A stretch of 64,000 nucleotides of DNA from Ruegeria arenilitoris (GTDB lineage Bacteria; Pseudomonadota; Alphaproteobacteria; Rhodobacterales; Rhodobacteraceae), in contig NZ_WPZQ01000002.1 of NCBI RefSeq assembly GCF_013030265.1, positions 372,001-436,000 of the forward strand, given 5' to 3'. The stretch's first letter is position 1; each line of letters starts with the position of its first letter. Made by a program: the position numbers and the translations under genes. The notes beneath the pieces are model-generated. The model made no database searches and had not been told where the DNA came from. It saw only the letters and a program-made list of their open reading frames with translations. Positions 1 through 9,800 of this stretch are shown here, piece by piece.

Positions 1-1
1 C

Positions 2-298
2 TATGGCCCATTCCGGGGCGGCCCGGGCTACGCCCATTCACGTGAGCACTCCATTCAGCTGTCTCCTGCTGCGCGGGGGAAGGGATTGGGACGGGCATTG
101 ATGACTGCTCTTGAAGACGTCGCACGTGCGGACGGTGTGCATGTTTTGGTCGCGGGTGTTTCATCCGACAACCCCAGTGCAATCGCATTTCATTCAGCAC
201 TTGGGTTCACCGAAGTCGGCCGGATGCCCGAGGTTGGCCGAAAATGGAATCGCTGGTTGGACCTTGTTCTGATGCAGAAAATTCTTGCCACGGAATGA
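2..298 (+). CDS. GNAT N-acetyltransferase, phosphinothricin acetyltransferase-like (5'-truncated by window edge)
   Basis: The reading frame is open from base 2 and its start lies outside the window; 98 residues are visible. They include a YGPFR..PGY segment, an EHS strand and the acetyl-CoA pyrophosphate-binding motif ARGKGLG (R-x-x-G-x-G), then a helix ending in LMTALE and a C-terminal strand [10 protein letters not shown]. This order is that of the C-terminal half of the phosphinothricin acetyltransferase (PAT/bar-like) group of GNAT enzymes, which acetylate small amines such as methionine sulfoximine with acetyl-CoA in the cytoplasm. The true substrate cannot be read from this fragment. 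It ends 45 bases before the next gene, on the same strand. Confidence 0.85.
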   Translation, partial: YGPFRGGPGYAHSREHSIQLSPAARGKGLGRALMTALEDVARADGVHVLVAGVSSDNPSAIAFHSALGFTEVGRMPEVGRKWNRWLDLVLMQKILATE

Positions 299-343
299 TT
301 AGTCGCACCTGACAGTCACGTTTCCTCGCGCTAGGGTGCAAGC

Positions 344-1024
344 ATGTCGATCTGGACCCGCATATCCGATGCGCTGAGCGCGCTTGCCCAAGGCGAAAGC
401 CTGACCGCAGTTTTTGAAAAGCTGCGGACTCCGCCTGAACGATCGGTTGCCTTTGCAATCGCGGTGATTGCGCTGGGCGCAAAAATGGCCAAGGCCGACG
501 GGCAGGTGACACGCGATGAGGTCACAGCCTTTCGCGAAGTATTCCAGATCGCTCGCGATGACGAAGATGGCGCGGCACGCGTTTTCAACATGGCCCGAAC
601 CGATGTCGCGGGTTATCAGGATTACGCCCGCAAGATCGCGCGCATGTTTTCCGAAGACAGCACCACGCTGTGCGATTTGATGGAAGGGTTGTTCCACATC
701 GCGATGGCGGATGGATTTTACCACCCCAACGAAAACGAATTCCTTGAGGAAGTCAGTCGTATTTTCGGCCAGGACGAAGCGCAGTTCATGGCATTACGTG
801 CGCGTTTCGTGCCGGATGCGCCGAATGATCCCTACACGGTTCTTGGAGTGACCCGCGAAACGCCATTGCCGGAGATTCGTAAAACCTGGCGACAATTGGT
901 GCGTGACACGCACCCCGACGCGATGATGGCGCGTGGCGTTCCCGAAGAAGCGATCCGTCTGGCCGAAAAGAAGATGATCGATATCAACCGGGCATGGGAC
1001 GAGATCAACGGCGCCCGGGTCTGA
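344..1024 (+). CDS. DjlA-like co-chaperone: TerB-like domain plus C-terminal J domain
   Basis: The 226-residue protein has an N-terminal helical TerB-like region (about 40-145, with the acidic ..KADGQVTRDE.. repeat seen twice, also ..MADGFYHPNE..) and a C-terminal J domain from about 165 starting DPYTVLGV, with the HPD tripeptide at about 190-192 that stimulates DnaK ATPase in this family. Unlike E. coli DjlA no clear N-terminal membrane segment is visible. The start ATG at 344 is preceded by AGGGTG. The next gene begins 4 bases after its stop, so the two are probably cotranscribed. Client proteins are unknown. Confidence 0.85.
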   Translation: MSIWTRISDALSALAQGESLTAVFEKLRTPPERSVAFAIAVIALGAKMAKADGQVTRDEVTAFREVFQIARDDEDGAARVFNMARTDVAGYQDYARKIARMFSEDSTTLCDLMEGLFHIAMADGFYHPNENEFLEEVSRIFGQDEAQFMALRARFVPDAPNDPYTVLGVTRETPLPEIRKTWRQLVRDTHPDAMMARGVPEEAIRLAEKKMIDINRAWDEINGARV

Positions 1025-1028
1025 AGTT

Positions 1029-2027
1029 ATGCGCTTGGCGACCTACAATATCGAATGGTTCGCCAACCTGTTTGATAAGAATGACACTCTGATCGCCGAT
1101 GACAGCTGGTCAGGCCGGTACAATGTCACCAAGGTTCAGCAGATTGAAGCCATTGCCAAGGTGCTGAGCGCGGTTGATGCCGATGCAATCCTGATTGTTG
1201 AAGCACCAAACACCGGTAAAAGCCAGAACACAGTGCGCGCGCTTCAGGGGTTTGCCGAAACCTTCGACCTCAGAACCTCACAGGCGATTATGGGATTTCC
1301 CAACGACACGCATCAGGAACTTGCGCTGCTATATGATCCTGAACAGTTGAGCGTTCGCCACGACCCAAAGGAAACCACTAACAATCGAGCCCCACGGTTC
1401 GATCACGAGTTCAGAATAGATCTGGATGTCGACGCCACAGAGGATGTTGTCCGCTTTTCCAAACCGCCGATGGAATTGGAGGTCAAAAGTAAGTCAGGCT
1501 TCGAATTCCGTCTGATCGGGGCTCACCTAAAATCCAAGGCACCTCATGGAGCGGATAACCGCGATGAGGCTATTCGGATCTCGATCGCCAACCGACGTAA
1601 GCAGCTTGCACAGGCCGTATGGCTTTCACGACGGGTGAAAGCGCATGTTGCCGAGGGGGAGCCGGTGGTCCTGCTGGGTGATTTGAACGACGGGCCCGGT
1701 CTGGATGAGTTTGAGCATCTCTTCGGGCGCTCGTCGGTTGAGATACTATTAGACGCCGGGCTCTATGATCCGCATGCCGTCAGTGCGAACAGCTTGCGGC
1801 CGGGATCCATTCCGTCAACGGCACGTTTTCCCAAACCTAAAGAAGGCCGGTTTCTGGAGGCCCTGCTTGACTATGTGATGATCAGCGAAGATCTGCGCGA
1901 CCGCCAACCAAAATGGCGCATCTGGCATCCATTCAACGATACAGGGTGTTGGGCATTGCCCGAGTTGCGAGAAGCGCTGCTGACGGCGTCAGATCACTTC
2001 CCGGTCACTCTGGATATCGATTTGTGA
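1029..2027 (+). CDS. endonuclease/exonuclease/phosphatase (EEP) family protein
   Basis: The 332-residue protein shows the ordered motifs of the EEP (DNase I-like) metal-dependent hydrolase fold: TYNIEW near residue 5, the Mg-binding acidic position in IVEAPN near 58, a GAHLKSK strand near 165, the GDLND motif near 216 and the C-terminal SDHFPV histidine near 322. Members cleave phosphodiesters in nucleic acids or phosphoinositides or sphingomyelin; which applies here cannot be told. The glutamate motif reads EAP rather than the commoner QE. No signal peptide is visible. The gene follows the J-domain gene by 4 bases. Confidence 0.85.
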   Translation: MRLATYNIEWFANLFDKNDTLIADDSWSGRYNVTKVQQIEAIAKVLSAVDADAILIVEAPNTGKSQNTVRALQGFAETFDLRTSQAIMGFPNDTHQELALLYDPEQLSVRHDPKETTNNRAPRFDHEFRIDLDVDATEDVVRFSKPPMELEVKSKSGFEFRLIGAHLKSKAPHGADNRDEAIRISIANRRKQLAQAVWLSRRVKAHVAEGEPVVLLGDLNDGPGLDEFEHLFGRSSVEILLDAGLYDPHAVSANSLRPGSIPSTARFPKPKEGRFLEALLDYVMISEDLRDRQPKWRIWHPFNDTGCWALPELREALLTASDHFPVTLDIDL

Positions 2028-2064
2028 CCTTTCAAGCGCATTGAGCCTGTCCTATATTTGCTCC

Positions 2065-2454
2065 ATGCATCGCATTGCTTTGATAGCCGCCATTTTCACC
2101 GTCGCTGCTGCTCCTGTCTCTGCGCAGGAGGATGACGGGAAATCCCTGATGGAGCAGGGGGCCGAACTGTTCTTTGAAGGCCTCCGGCAGGAAATGGAAC
2201 CCGCGCTTGAGGATTTGCGCGGATTGGCCGAGCAATTCGGTCCCGCCATGCAGTCGTTCATTCAGGAAATGGGACCAGCGCTGGCTGAAATCACAGCACA
2301 GGTAAAGGACTGGAGCGCCTACGAAGCACCCGAGATACTACCTAATGGCGATATCATTATCCGTAAAAAGCCGGATCAGCCGCAACCTGAAGAAATTCTG
2401 CCGGAAGATCAGGAAGAACAAAAAGAAGAACCACAGGGCGCTACGGATATCTGA
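2065..2454 (+). CDS. small secreted protein of unknown function with acidic, glutamate-rich C-terminus
   Basis: From the ATG at 2065 the product has 129 residues with a clear signal peptide (MHRIALIAAIFTVAAAPVSA, cleavage before QEDD). The mature part is an amphipathic helical region with repeated FGPAMQ/MGPALA-like segments and a charged tail rich in proline, glutamate and glutamine. An upstream in-frame TTG at 2041 would place eight extra residues before the signal peptide and is less likely. I recognise no catalytic motif; a periplasmic location is inferred. It runs convergently towards ppx on the other strand. Confidence 0.7.
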   Translation: MHRIALIAAIFTVAAAPVSAQEDDGKSLMEQGAELFFEGLRQEMEPALEDLRGLAEQFGPAMQSFIQEMGPALAEITAQVKDWSAYEAPEILPNGDIIIRKKPDQPQPEEILPEDQEEQKEEPQGATDI

Positions 2455-2465
2455 TTGATCAGCGC

Positions 2466-4010
2466 CTAGCGCTGCATGATCACCCGCGTTTCCGATTTCA
2501 GTGCATTCGCCAGCGAGTTCAAGCGCGACTCTGCAACTTCATTGAACAAAGGTTCGGTTGCGGCGGGCAGAAACAACTCGAGCTCGCGTTTCTTGGGGTA
2601 GAATTTCAACTTACCCATCGGCGCGTCACTCTGCATCCACAACATCGCACCGAACCGCATCGCCTTACCCAGAATCTCGGCCTGTTTCTGGTCCTTCTCA
2701 TCCAGCAGTTCATAAAGCGGAGTGAAGCGGTTGCCTTCACGCTTATTGCGATACCGATGTTGGAGAGCCAGCCCGATGAACACACGTTCCGAGTGCTTCA
2801 ATCCACCCAGATTGGCACGGGTGACGTTGTCAAAGCAGACCTCGGCCCGGTAATCAGGATGCGCGCGCCAGCTGACGTCATGCAGCAGGCAGGCTGCTTT
2901 GATCAACCGAACCCGAGCGGGGGGCGCTGAGCGGAACAGGGGCATCACAAAATCGTACAAATGCCGGCCAAAACCCGGCAGGCGCGCGTCTTTGGCTTCG
3001 GAAAAGCGGCTGGCCTCGATCAGCGGATCCCGGTCACGCAGAGCTTGCGGCATCTGTTCGTAAAGCAATCCCTCGCGGATGCCGTAGCTTGAAATCGCGA
3101 TATCCTTGGGTTTGAACGTGCGGATGAGCCGGGCCAGAACGTCCATGGCATACGGGATCAGCGACATGCGCGAATTGGATACGCCGGCCTGACTGCGCAG
3201 TTTGTCTGGGTCATTCTTTTCAATAAACTTGATCGTCTCACGCACCTGCTTGGTGGTCATGCGATATTCGTGCAGCACGTTCAGGGGATATCCACGACGC
3301 AACATGTCCAACCGGGCAAAGGCACGCCAGCTGCCACCGACCAGAAACAAACGATCCCGTTGTGGCCCCAAACGATCGCGCAACTCTTCCATGGTTTGCT
3401 TGATATGGGCCTTCCTGGCCCTGCGTCCGCCCTTGATGTCGCGTAGCTTTAGCGGGCCAAGTGGTGACGTGACGCGCAAGCCAACTTCACCCTCGCCGAT
3501 CTCGGCCAGCTCCATCGAAGAACCGCCAATATCGCAAATCAGACCATAGGCTCCGGGCCACCCCAGCAATACGCCTTGTGCAGACAGTCGCGCCTCTTCC
3601 GCTCCATTGATTACAGATATGGTTAGACCAGTCTCGGCTTTGACTTCTGCGCAGAAATCCGGGCCATCTTCGGCTTCTCGCACCGCAGCGGTCGCAACGA
3701 CGTGCAGACCTGGCAGACCGAGATCATCGGCAAGATATTGAAACCGTCGCAGCGCCTTCAATGCACGGTCGCGGCCACGCGGGTTCAGGCGGCCGGTTTC
3801 CGAAAGACCTGCGCCCAGCTCGCACATGACCTTTTCGTTATAAAAATAAGCCGGTGATCGCGCGGCCCCGTCAAAAATTACCATTCGGACCGAGTTTGAT
3901 CCGACGTCTACCACACCCACACGAGACAATGCCCTTGCTTCGGGATCGTCAAACAGCGGCTTTCCGAATGGCCCCCAGTCCGGGATATTGGAATCGACGG
4001 TCTGTTCCAT
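2466..4010 (-). CDS. ppx: exopolyphosphatase / Ppx-GppA family phosphatase
   Basis: The 514-residue product carries the actin-like ATPase fold signatures of Ppx/GppA phosphatases: VVDVGSNSVRMVIFDG near residue 34, a GAEEA segment, and the glycine-rich CDIGGSSMEL near 155, followed by a C-terminal HD-like helical domain (LLHDVSWRAHPDY). The family hydrolyses terminal phosphates of polyphosphate and/or converts pppGpp to ppGpp. I chose the ATG at 4010 because GGAC lies about 8 bases upstream; a GTG at 4049 would add 13 residues but has no ribosome site. It is last in a minus-strand row with the permease and hdaA genes, 10-50 bases after hdaA. Confidence 0.92.
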   Translation of the reverse strand: MEQTVDSNIPDWGPFGKPLFDDPEARALSRVGVVDVGSNSVRMVIFDGAARSPAYFYNEKVMCELGAGLSETGRLNPRGRDRALKALRRFQYLADDLGLPGLHVVATAAVREAEDGPDFCAEVKAETGLTISVINGAEEARLSAQGVLLGWPGAYGLICDIGGSSMELAEIGEGEVGLRVTSPLGPLKLRDIKGGRRARKAHIKQTMEELRDRLGPQRDRLFLVGGSWRAFARLDMLRRGYPLNVLHEYRMTTKQVRETIKFIEKNDPDKLRSQAGVSNSRMSLIPYAMDVLARLIRTFKPKDIAISSYGIREGLLYEQMPQALRDRDPLIEASRFSEAKDARLPGFGRHLYDFVMPLFRSAPPARVRLIKAACLLHDVSWRAHPDYRAEVCFDNVTRANLGGLKHSERVFIGLALQHRYRNKREGNRFTPLYELLDEKDQKQAEILGKAMRFGAMLWMQSDAPMGKLKFYPKKRELELFLPAATEPLFNEVAESRLNSLANALKSETRVIMQR

Positions 4011-4059
4011 GTTCTGTCCAATACTTCCAAAGGCAGGATGCGAAATCACCAGTGATGGG

Positions 4060-4749
4060 TCAATTGCCGGTTTCGGAATCGTCTATGCTTTTGTTCAGTA
4101 CGCGAACTGCTAAAGCACGCGTAATCTCTCGCTTTTCTGACAAGGCGACCTGATCCAGCTGCTCAACGACTTCTGCAGCCGTTTCAAAGCGCCGGTCCAT
4201 GTGTTTGACCAGATAGGCGATCACTTCAGGGCCGGGGTTCAATTGCCGATCCACGAATAGTTTGGCAAGCACAGCGCCCAGCAACGCATCGTCAGGCGGG
4301 TCGAGTGCCACGTGATGTGCACCTTCAACGCGGCTCTGTAGATCGGCCAATGGCAGTTGCCAGAATTTGGGGGCTAACCTCCCGGTCATTAGCAAAGTTT
4401 GCCCCTCGGCGAGTGCAAGGTTGTGCAGATGGAACAACGTTTTTTGTTGCTCCAGATCTCCAGCGATCATCGGAACGTCTTCGACAGCGACGGGTGATCT
4501 GGACAGTTCGGGGACATCGTCATAGCGCAGGGCCGCAGCTTGAATGATACGCCCGCCTGTTTCCGCTGCCCATACATGGGCCAGATGGGTTTTGCCCGCC
4601 CCCGCAGGTCCGCTGAGCACCAGTTTGTTCCCGGGCCAGGAATTGGCGGACATCATTGCGACGGCCAGAGCATTCGCCGGGGATACAAAAAAATCTTCTC
4701 GCCCCAGCGCGGTCTTGGCTGGAAGATCAAAGCTCAGTTGTCTGGCCAT
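4060..4749 (-). CDS. hdaA: DnaA-related regulator HdaA (Hda-like AAA+ protein)
   Basis: The 229-residue AAA+ protein has the Walker A motif GPAGAGKT at residues 47-54, a Walker B-type strand VAVED at 86-90 and an N-terminal RQLSFDLP segment that resembles the sliding-clamp-binding peptide of Hda proteins. It lacks the DNA-binding domain IV of DnaA. In alphaproteobacteria HdaA, with the beta clamp, promotes hydrolysis of DnaA-bound ATP after initiation and so limits replication to once per cycle. Its ATG directly follows the stop of the upstream permease gene, which points to translational coupling. Confidence 0.88.
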   Translation of the reverse strand: MARQLSFDLPAKTALGREDFFVSPANALAVAMMSANSWPGNKLVLSGPAGAGKTHLAHVWAAETGGRIIQAAALRYDDVPELSRSPVAVEDVPMIAGDLEQQKTLFHLHNLALAEGQTLLMTGRLAPKFWQLPLADLQSRVEGAHHVALDPPDDALLGAVLAKLFVDRQLNPGPEVIAYLVKHMDRRFETAAEVVEQLDQVALSEKREITRALAVRVLNKSIDDSETGN

Positions 4750-5823
4750 TCAGTCGTTTTCCTGATTCAGCCCTTCAAGCCCGGTATAGAGGCGGCTGGA
4801 CAGATATTGTGATGTGGCAAAGCGCGCGAAAACACCCAGCGCGGCAGCGACGGGAACCGCGACCAGCATTCCCACAAAGCCGAACAGAGCACCGAAAACG
4901 GACAATGCCAGCAACAGCCAGACGGGGTGTAAGCCGACGGAACTGCCAACCAGTTTCGGGGTCAGGAAATTGCCTTCGGTGACTTGACCCAGAATGAAGA
5001 TACCCGCCACCAGGCCGATTGAGGCCCAGTCACCCCAGAACTGGAATAAGGCCAGGCCAATCGCCAGGGTGCCGCCGATCAACGCGCCCAGGTAAGGGAT
5101 GAAGGTCACCAGTCCGGCGATGAACCCGACCACCAGACCGAATTGCAGACCAACAGCCATAAGTGCGACGGCATAATAGGTGCCGAGGATCAGACAGACC
5201 GTGCCCATGCCGCGCACGAACGAGGCAAGGACCTTGTCGACATCATGCGCAAGTTTGCGAATGGTCGGAGCGTGGTCGCGGGGCAGAAGTTCGTCGATAC
5301 GTGCGGTCATCCGGTCCCAGTCCAATAGCAGATAGACTGAAACAACGGGAACGATCACAACAAGAACCACCACGTTGATGGCTGACCCAAGGGATGTCAC
5401 TACCGTTTGCAGCACATCTCCGGATTTGGATTTCAACGTGTCGCCCAACGAGACGAGAAACTGATGCGTGCTGGATTCAGCGTCCAGAATTGCTGGGAAT
5501 TGTCGTTCAATAAAGGCGCGCAGCTCTTTGAACAGGCTGGGTAAAACGTCGATCAGATCGATCAGCTGTGTAACCAGTGCCGGCACAACCAGCAAGATCA
5601 TCAAGACGAACAGAAATACGCCAAAAACGGTAATGATAGCTGTCGCACCGACCCTTGAAAGTCCCAGTTTTTCAAGGCGGTCTGCAACCGGGTCGAGGAA
5701 ATAGGCAACTGCGCCCCCGATCACGAAAGGAAGAAGTACATCCCCTAGCAGCCACAGAATCAGGACGAAAATTGCGGTTGCAAGGCCCCAATATCTGAGC
5801 TGATCTTTTACCGGCAAAGCCAT
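4750..5823 (-). CDS. AI-2E family transporter (PerM/YdgG-like membrane protein)
   Basis: The 357-residue protein has the family layout: a hydrophobic N-terminal pair (about 12-60), a helix at 65-90, a soluble middle segment with amphipathic helices (about 95-150), and a C-terminal group of membrane helices containing the FIPYLGALIGG and GNFLTPKLVGSSVGLHPVWLLLAL signatures split here only for naming. The family (formerly UPF0118) includes exporters of autoinducer-2 and Na+/H+ antiporter-like proteins, so the cargo is not predictable. It heads the minus-strand group with hdaA and ppx, an order that suggests one transcript. Confidence 0.85.
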   Translation of the reverse strand: MALPVKDQLRYWGLATAIFVLILWLLGDVLLPFVIGGAVAYFLDPVADRLEKLGLSRVGATAIITVFGVFLFVLMILLVVPALVTQLIDLIDVLPSLFKELRAFIERQFPAILDAESSTHQFLVSLGDTLKSKSGDVLQTVVTSLGSAINVVVLVVIVPVVSVYLLLDWDRMTARIDELLPRDHAPTIRKLAHDVDKVLASFVRGMGTVCLILGTYYAVALMAVGLQFGLVVGFIAGLVTFIPYLGALIGGTLAIGLALFQFWGDWASIGLVAGIFILGQVTEGNFLTPKLVGSSVGLHPVWLLLALSVFGALFGFVGMLVAVPVAAALGVFARFATSQYLSSRLYTGLEGLNQEND

Positions 5824-5912
5824 CGCGCAGTCCCTTGTTGCAGCTCTTGCCAGTGTTCTTGGCCCATGCTGCCGCGTGATGCAAGCGCTTCATGGGCCAA
5901 AGGATTTGTTGG

Positions 5913-6887
5913 TCAGTCGTGCAGTGTTCCCAGTTCGGGCGTGTCGTCGGTCGCCGTTTCGTCAGGCCAGTTGGTACGCCAGACTTCTGCCGACCAGTGA
6001 CCGCAATGAACGGCGGGCCGGTCAAATCCGGGCAGGGGCGACAGCAAGGGTTCAACAACCACATCATGCCGAGGGACAGCAAAGTAAGGGAATGAGTAAC
6101 GTTCCTTGCCAGAACGATTGACCACACGATGCGGTGTCGATTTCAGCCGCCCACCGGACCATAGCTCCAGCATGTCACCGATATTCACAACGAACCCGCC
6201 GGGTGGACAATCCGGAGTAATCCAGCCTCCGTCCCGGGTCTGAACCTCAAGGCCACCAACGGGATCTGGGGCAATGATGGTCAGCGCGTCTGTATCCTTG
6301 TGGGGGTGGATGCCGTACCCACCCTCATCCGGCGCCTGTGGCGGATAGTGCAATAGGGTCATATTGGTCATCGGCTCACGGAAGGCATCGCGCAAAACAT
6401 CCGATTCAAGATCAAGTCCAACTTCGAGTGCGCCAAGCAGCATATCTGCGACACGATCCAGCTGTGCCCAATAGCCGAGAATGATGTTCCGTGCGCCGGA
6501 CACTTCTTTCGGCCACAGGTTCGGACCGTATAAGGCGCAGTCTTTACGGACCTGTGCATCTTCGGAAACTTCGTAATGAAGTTTGTAGCCTTCATATTTG
6601 TCGGCCTTGCCTGAGCCATCATTGGGCGTGAAGAAACCCATGGGGATATAGCCGCGGTAGTTTTCGCGGGTGATTGCCTGATCCCATTTGCTGCTTTCTT
6701 CGATGTCAAAGATTGCACGGGCGCTCGACCGGACCTGATCAACGGTGTCCTGAGAGATGCCTGTACCGGTGATCGAAAGGAAGCCGATCCCGGTGCAGGC
6801 CTCGACGATTTGCTGCGCGGTGGCGTCGTACGACGGGTGCGCGCGATCGGTTAGCGGAGAAATGTCGATCGTTGGAATATGATCCAT
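5913..6887 (-). CDS. isopenicillin N synthase-like 2-oxoglutarate/Fe(II)-dependent oxygenase
   Basis: The 324-residue protein has the non-haem iron triad of this family, H196-x-D198 (in HPHKDTD) and H253 (in STPHRV), and the R263-x-S265 pair that binds 2-oxoglutarate in DIOX-type enzymes. The N-terminal DIOX_N domain starts with IPTIDISPL. Such enzymes hydroxylate, desaturate or cyclise small molecules; the substrate is unknown. Its ATG overlaps the stop of the upstream FAD oxidoreductase gene by one base (TAATG on the minus strand), so the two are very likely translated together and act on one pathway. Confidence 0.88.
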   Translation of the reverse strand: MDHIPTIDISPLTDRAHPSYDATAQQIVEACTGIGFLSITGTGISQDTVDQVRSSARAIFDIEESSKWDQAITRENYRGYIPMGFFTPNDGSGKADKYEGYKLHYEVSEDAQVRKDCALYGPNLWPKEVSGARNIILGYWAQLDRVADMLLGALEVGLDLESDVLRDAFREPMTNMTLLHYPPQAPDEGGYGIHPHKDTDALTIIAPDPVGGLEVQTRDGGWITPDCPPGGFVVNIGDMLELWSGGRLKSTPHRVVNRSGKERYSFPYFAVPRHDVVVEPLLSPLPGFDRPAVHCGHWSAEVWRTNWPDETATDDTPELGTLHD

Positions 6888-8251
6888 TAGCTTATCCTTA
6901 CACCCTGTCGTTCAAGTTCGGAGTGTACCGGCGCCAGGTTCATACTATGCAGGTCCTGATTGCTTTTCAGGGCAAGTGCAGCTGCAATTCCCGCGCCCTG
7001 TCCCATGACCGCACAACATGCCATATTGCGGGTGGCGGCGTGGGCTACGCGGTCTGCGCCGTGTGAACGTCCGGCCACCAGCAGACCTTTGATCCCTTTT
7101 GGCAACATCGAACGATAAGGCACCTGCATATATCGTCCTGTTGTGGGCAGGATCAGGATACCGTAGCCGTCGATGAATTCCGGGTAGATACCGATCGTGT
7201 CTTCGAAACGGCCCTGATGTCGCGCATCGTTTTCCGTCATGTTGTAGACAGCATCGATCTTGCGGGTGTCGCGGATGCCGATGGTCATTCCAAAATTCCG
7301 CAGGCGCGCATTTTCGCAACCAGGCATGAACCGACGCAGAGCTTCGATGGCCAGCATTGATTGCCGCCGCCCTTCGATTTCACCCTTTGTCAGGCTATCA
7401 GGATCGGTGCCGTCGATCTCGGCCAGATGGATGAGGTTCATATAGGTCAGCTCACCCGTGTCATGCATGGCGCCCCATGTCCCCGCGATCGTGTTCAGAT
7501 GCGGCGGGATCAGACCCTGATCGATTGCCTGCTGGAACGGCTTGTGCACGAAGGGCGAGAACATGTCGTCCTCCTTGCCCGAAGTTTCGATGTTCCATTC
7601 GCCACCGCCGCCCCAGTCCTTGTAGGTCTGCGGATCGGCCTTTACGCCCTCCATAAAGGCGCGTTTGTCCACACCGGCTAGGTGGAACATGACCGAGGCT
7701 GCCATCATGTCTTCTCGTGGTGTTTTATGGGTCGGTGCGCCAGCACGTTGCGCTACATCTGCATCCCCGGTGGCGTCGATCACCACCCGAGCCAGAATCG
7801 CCTCGCGTCCGGCCTTGGATTCAGTGATGACGCCGGTGATCCGATCCCCATCCATGATCGGAGCGACGAACTGGCGATGCAGCATCGGATGCACGCCAGC
7901 TTCTTCAACCAGCTTGTCGGCCACCAACTTAAAGCCTTCGCTGTCCAGCTCGTAACTTAGTGACTGGCTTTCCGGTACCGCCGCGCCCATCTCTTTGGCG
8001 CGGGTCTCGAATTCCATCCCGATGCCGCCTGCTTCGACAGTCTGCTCATGCCGATACCATGCAAAGCCTTCGACCCCGACGGCAGTGATATTTCCACCCA
8101 TGCAGCCGAACCGATCCATCAGCGAGACTTCGGCCCCGGCTCGTGCAGCCGCCAGCGCAGCCGCCAATCCAGCGGGGCCTGAGCCTACCACCAGCACATC
8201 TGTCTTATGGACGACCGGAACCTCGCGTGCTGGTTCTGTAATTGTTTGCAT
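6887..8251 (-). CDS. FAD-dependent oxidoreductase (FAD_oxidored family)
   Basis: The 454-residue protein begins with a Rossmann dinucleotide motif, VVGSGPAG (residues 21-28), continues into DRFGCMGGN (C50) typical of the fumarate reductase/succinate dehydrogenase-like FAD_oxidored group, and has a second FAD-contacting region ATGDADVAQRAG and a C-terminal GQGAGIAAALA helix. No signal peptide or iron-sulfur cysteine set is visible. The group oxidises varied organic substrates. Coupling to the downstream dioxygenase gene suggests a two-step oxidation of an unidentified compound. It is transcribed away from proS. Confidence 0.85.
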   Translation of the reverse strand: MQTITEPAREVPVVHKTDVLVVGSGPAGLAAALAAARAGAEVSLMDRFGCMGGNITAVGVEGFAWYRHEQTVEAGGIGMEFETRAKEMGAAVPESQSLSYELDSEGFKLVADKLVEEAGVHPMLHRQFVAPIMDGDRITGVITESKAGREAILARVVIDATGDADVAQRAGAPTHKTPREDMMAASVMFHLAGVDKRAFMEGVKADPQTYKDWGGGGEWNIETSGKEDDMFSPFVHKPFQQAIDQGLIPPHLNTIAGTWGAMHDTGELTYMNLIHLAEIDGTDPDSLTKGEIEGRRQSMLAIEALRRFMPGCENARLRNFGMTIGIRDTRKIDAVYNMTENDARHQGRFEDTIGIYPEFIDGYGILILPTTGRYMQVPYRSMLPKGIKGLLVAGRSHGADRVAHAATRNMACCAVMGQGAGIAAALALKSNQDLHSMNLAPVHSELERQGVRIS

Positions 8252-8419
8252 TTACGCCTCGCAAATTCATGTTTGCGCCACCATCGGGGTGCCTGACTGG
8301 CGGGTCAATCAAAAATCCGACTGACCTGAGGTCGCAAAAACACCATTGCATGATTGCCCCCGGCAGGGCTTTGGCATAAGCAGCTTTGAAGTCGAATTCT
8401 CACCTTTGAAGGTCAAACA

Positions 8420-9760
8420 ATGCGCCTCAGCCGTTATTTTCTGCCCGTTCTCAAGGAAAACCCCTCCGAGGCCCAGATCGTCAGCCACAGGCTGATGTTG
8501 AGGGCCGGGATGATCAAGCAAGCCGCTGCAGGCATCTATTCCTGGTTGCCACTGGGCTTCAAAGTACTGCGTAAGCTGGAAAACATCATCCACGAAGAGC
8601 AGGCGCGGGCAGGTCACATCGCAATTCAGATGCCGATCATTCAGTCCGCGGACCTTTGGCGCGAGTCCGGTCGTTACGACGACTACGGTCAGGAAATGCT
8701 GCGCATGAAGGATCGCCACGATCGTGACATGCTGTTTACGCCTACGGCCGAAGAACTGGTGACTGACATCTTCCGCGGTCACGTCAACAGCTACAAAGAT
8801 CTGCCGCTGACGCTGTACCAGATCCAATGGAAATTCCGCGACGAGATCCGTCCGCGTTTTGGCGTCATGCGCGGTCGCGAATTCTATATGAAGGACGGAT
8901 ACAATTTCGACCTGACCAAAGAGGACGCGCTGCACGCCTATAACCGTCACCTCGTCAGCTACTTGCGCACCTATGAGCGTATGGGTCTGCAGGCAATCCC
9001 GATGCGCGCTGACTCCGGCCCCATCGGTGGCGATGATACACACGAATTCCTGGTGCTGGCTGATACCGGCGAGTCCGAGGTTTTCTATGACAGCGCTGTC
9101 ACCGACCTGACCTTTGGCGACCGCGAGATCGATTATGACAATCGTGAACAGTGTCAGGCGATCCTTGAAGAGTTCACCTCAAAGTATGCCCGCACGGATG
9201 AAACCCATGACGAGGCACTGTTCAACGAGGTCCCCGAAGATCGTCGCCGCGTCGCGCGCGGGATCGAGGTTGGCCAGATCTTCTATTTCGGCACCAAATA
9301 CTCCGAACCTCTGGGCGCAACGGTACAAGGCCCTGATGGTAAGCCGGTTCCGGTCCACATGGGCAGCCACGGTATCGGTGTCAGTCGCCTGATCGGTGCG
9401 ATCATTGAGGCGAGCCATGACGACAAGGGCATCATCTGGCCCGAAGGCGTCACGCCGTTCCACTGCGGTATCGTAAACCTCAAGCAGGGTGACGAAGAAG
9501 CGGATGCGGCTTGTGAAAAGATCTATAAGGCGCTGACGGCACTGGGGCTCGAGCCGCTTTATGATGATCGTAATGAGCGGGCAGGTGGCAAGTTCGCTAC
9601 TATGGACCTGATCGGTCTGCCGTGGCGCATCACCGTGGGCCCGCGTGGTCTGAAGAACGGTGTGGTAGAGCTGACCAGTCGTCGAACCGGTGAAAGCGAA
9701 GAGCTGAGCCCGGAAGAGGCCGTTACAAAAATCGCAGAGATTTACGAAAACATCGCCTGA
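8420..9760 (+). CDS. proS: prolyl-tRNA synthetase (short alphaproteobacterial type)
   Basis: The 446-residue class II synthetase charges tRNA-Pro with proline in the cytoplasm. It shows motif 1 in the N-terminal [19 protein letters not shown] region, motif 2 around [20 protein letters not shown], motif 3 in [14 protein letters not shown], and a C-terminal anticodon-binding domain. It lacks the roughly 180-residue editing insertion present in E. coli ProS (572 residues), as is usual in alphaproteobacteria, where editing is absent or done by stand-alone factors. It is divergent from the FAD oxidoreductase gene across 168 bases that should hold both promoters. Confidence 0.96.
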   Translation: MRLSRYFLPVLKENPSEAQIVSHRLMLRAGMIKQAAAGIYSWLPLGFKVLRKLENIIHEEQARAGHIAIQMPIIQSADLWRESGRYDDYGQEMLRMKDRHDRDMLFTPTAEELVTDIFRGHVNSYKDLPLTLYQIQWKFRDEIRPRFGVMRGREFYMKDGYNFDLTKEDALHAYNRHLVSYLRTYERMGLQAIPMRADSGPIGGDDTHEFLVLADTGESEVFYDSAVTDLTFGDREIDYDNREQCQAILEEFTSKYARTDETHDEALFNEVPEDRRRVARGIEVGQIFYFGTKYSEPLGATVQGPDGKPVPVHMGSHGIGVSRLIGAIIEASHDDKGIIWPEGVTPFHCGIVNLKQGDEEADAACEKIYKALTALGLEPLYDDRNERAGGKFATMDLIGLPWRITVGPRGLKNGVVELTSRRTGESEELSPEEAVTKIAEIYENIA

Positions 9761-9800
9761 TCTGGCGTTCTCTGTTGATCAATCAAAAGTCTGGATGTTT

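Noticed and set aside
8309..9043. 244-codon open frame antisense to proS
   Set aside because: Same reason; it covers the conserved proS core.
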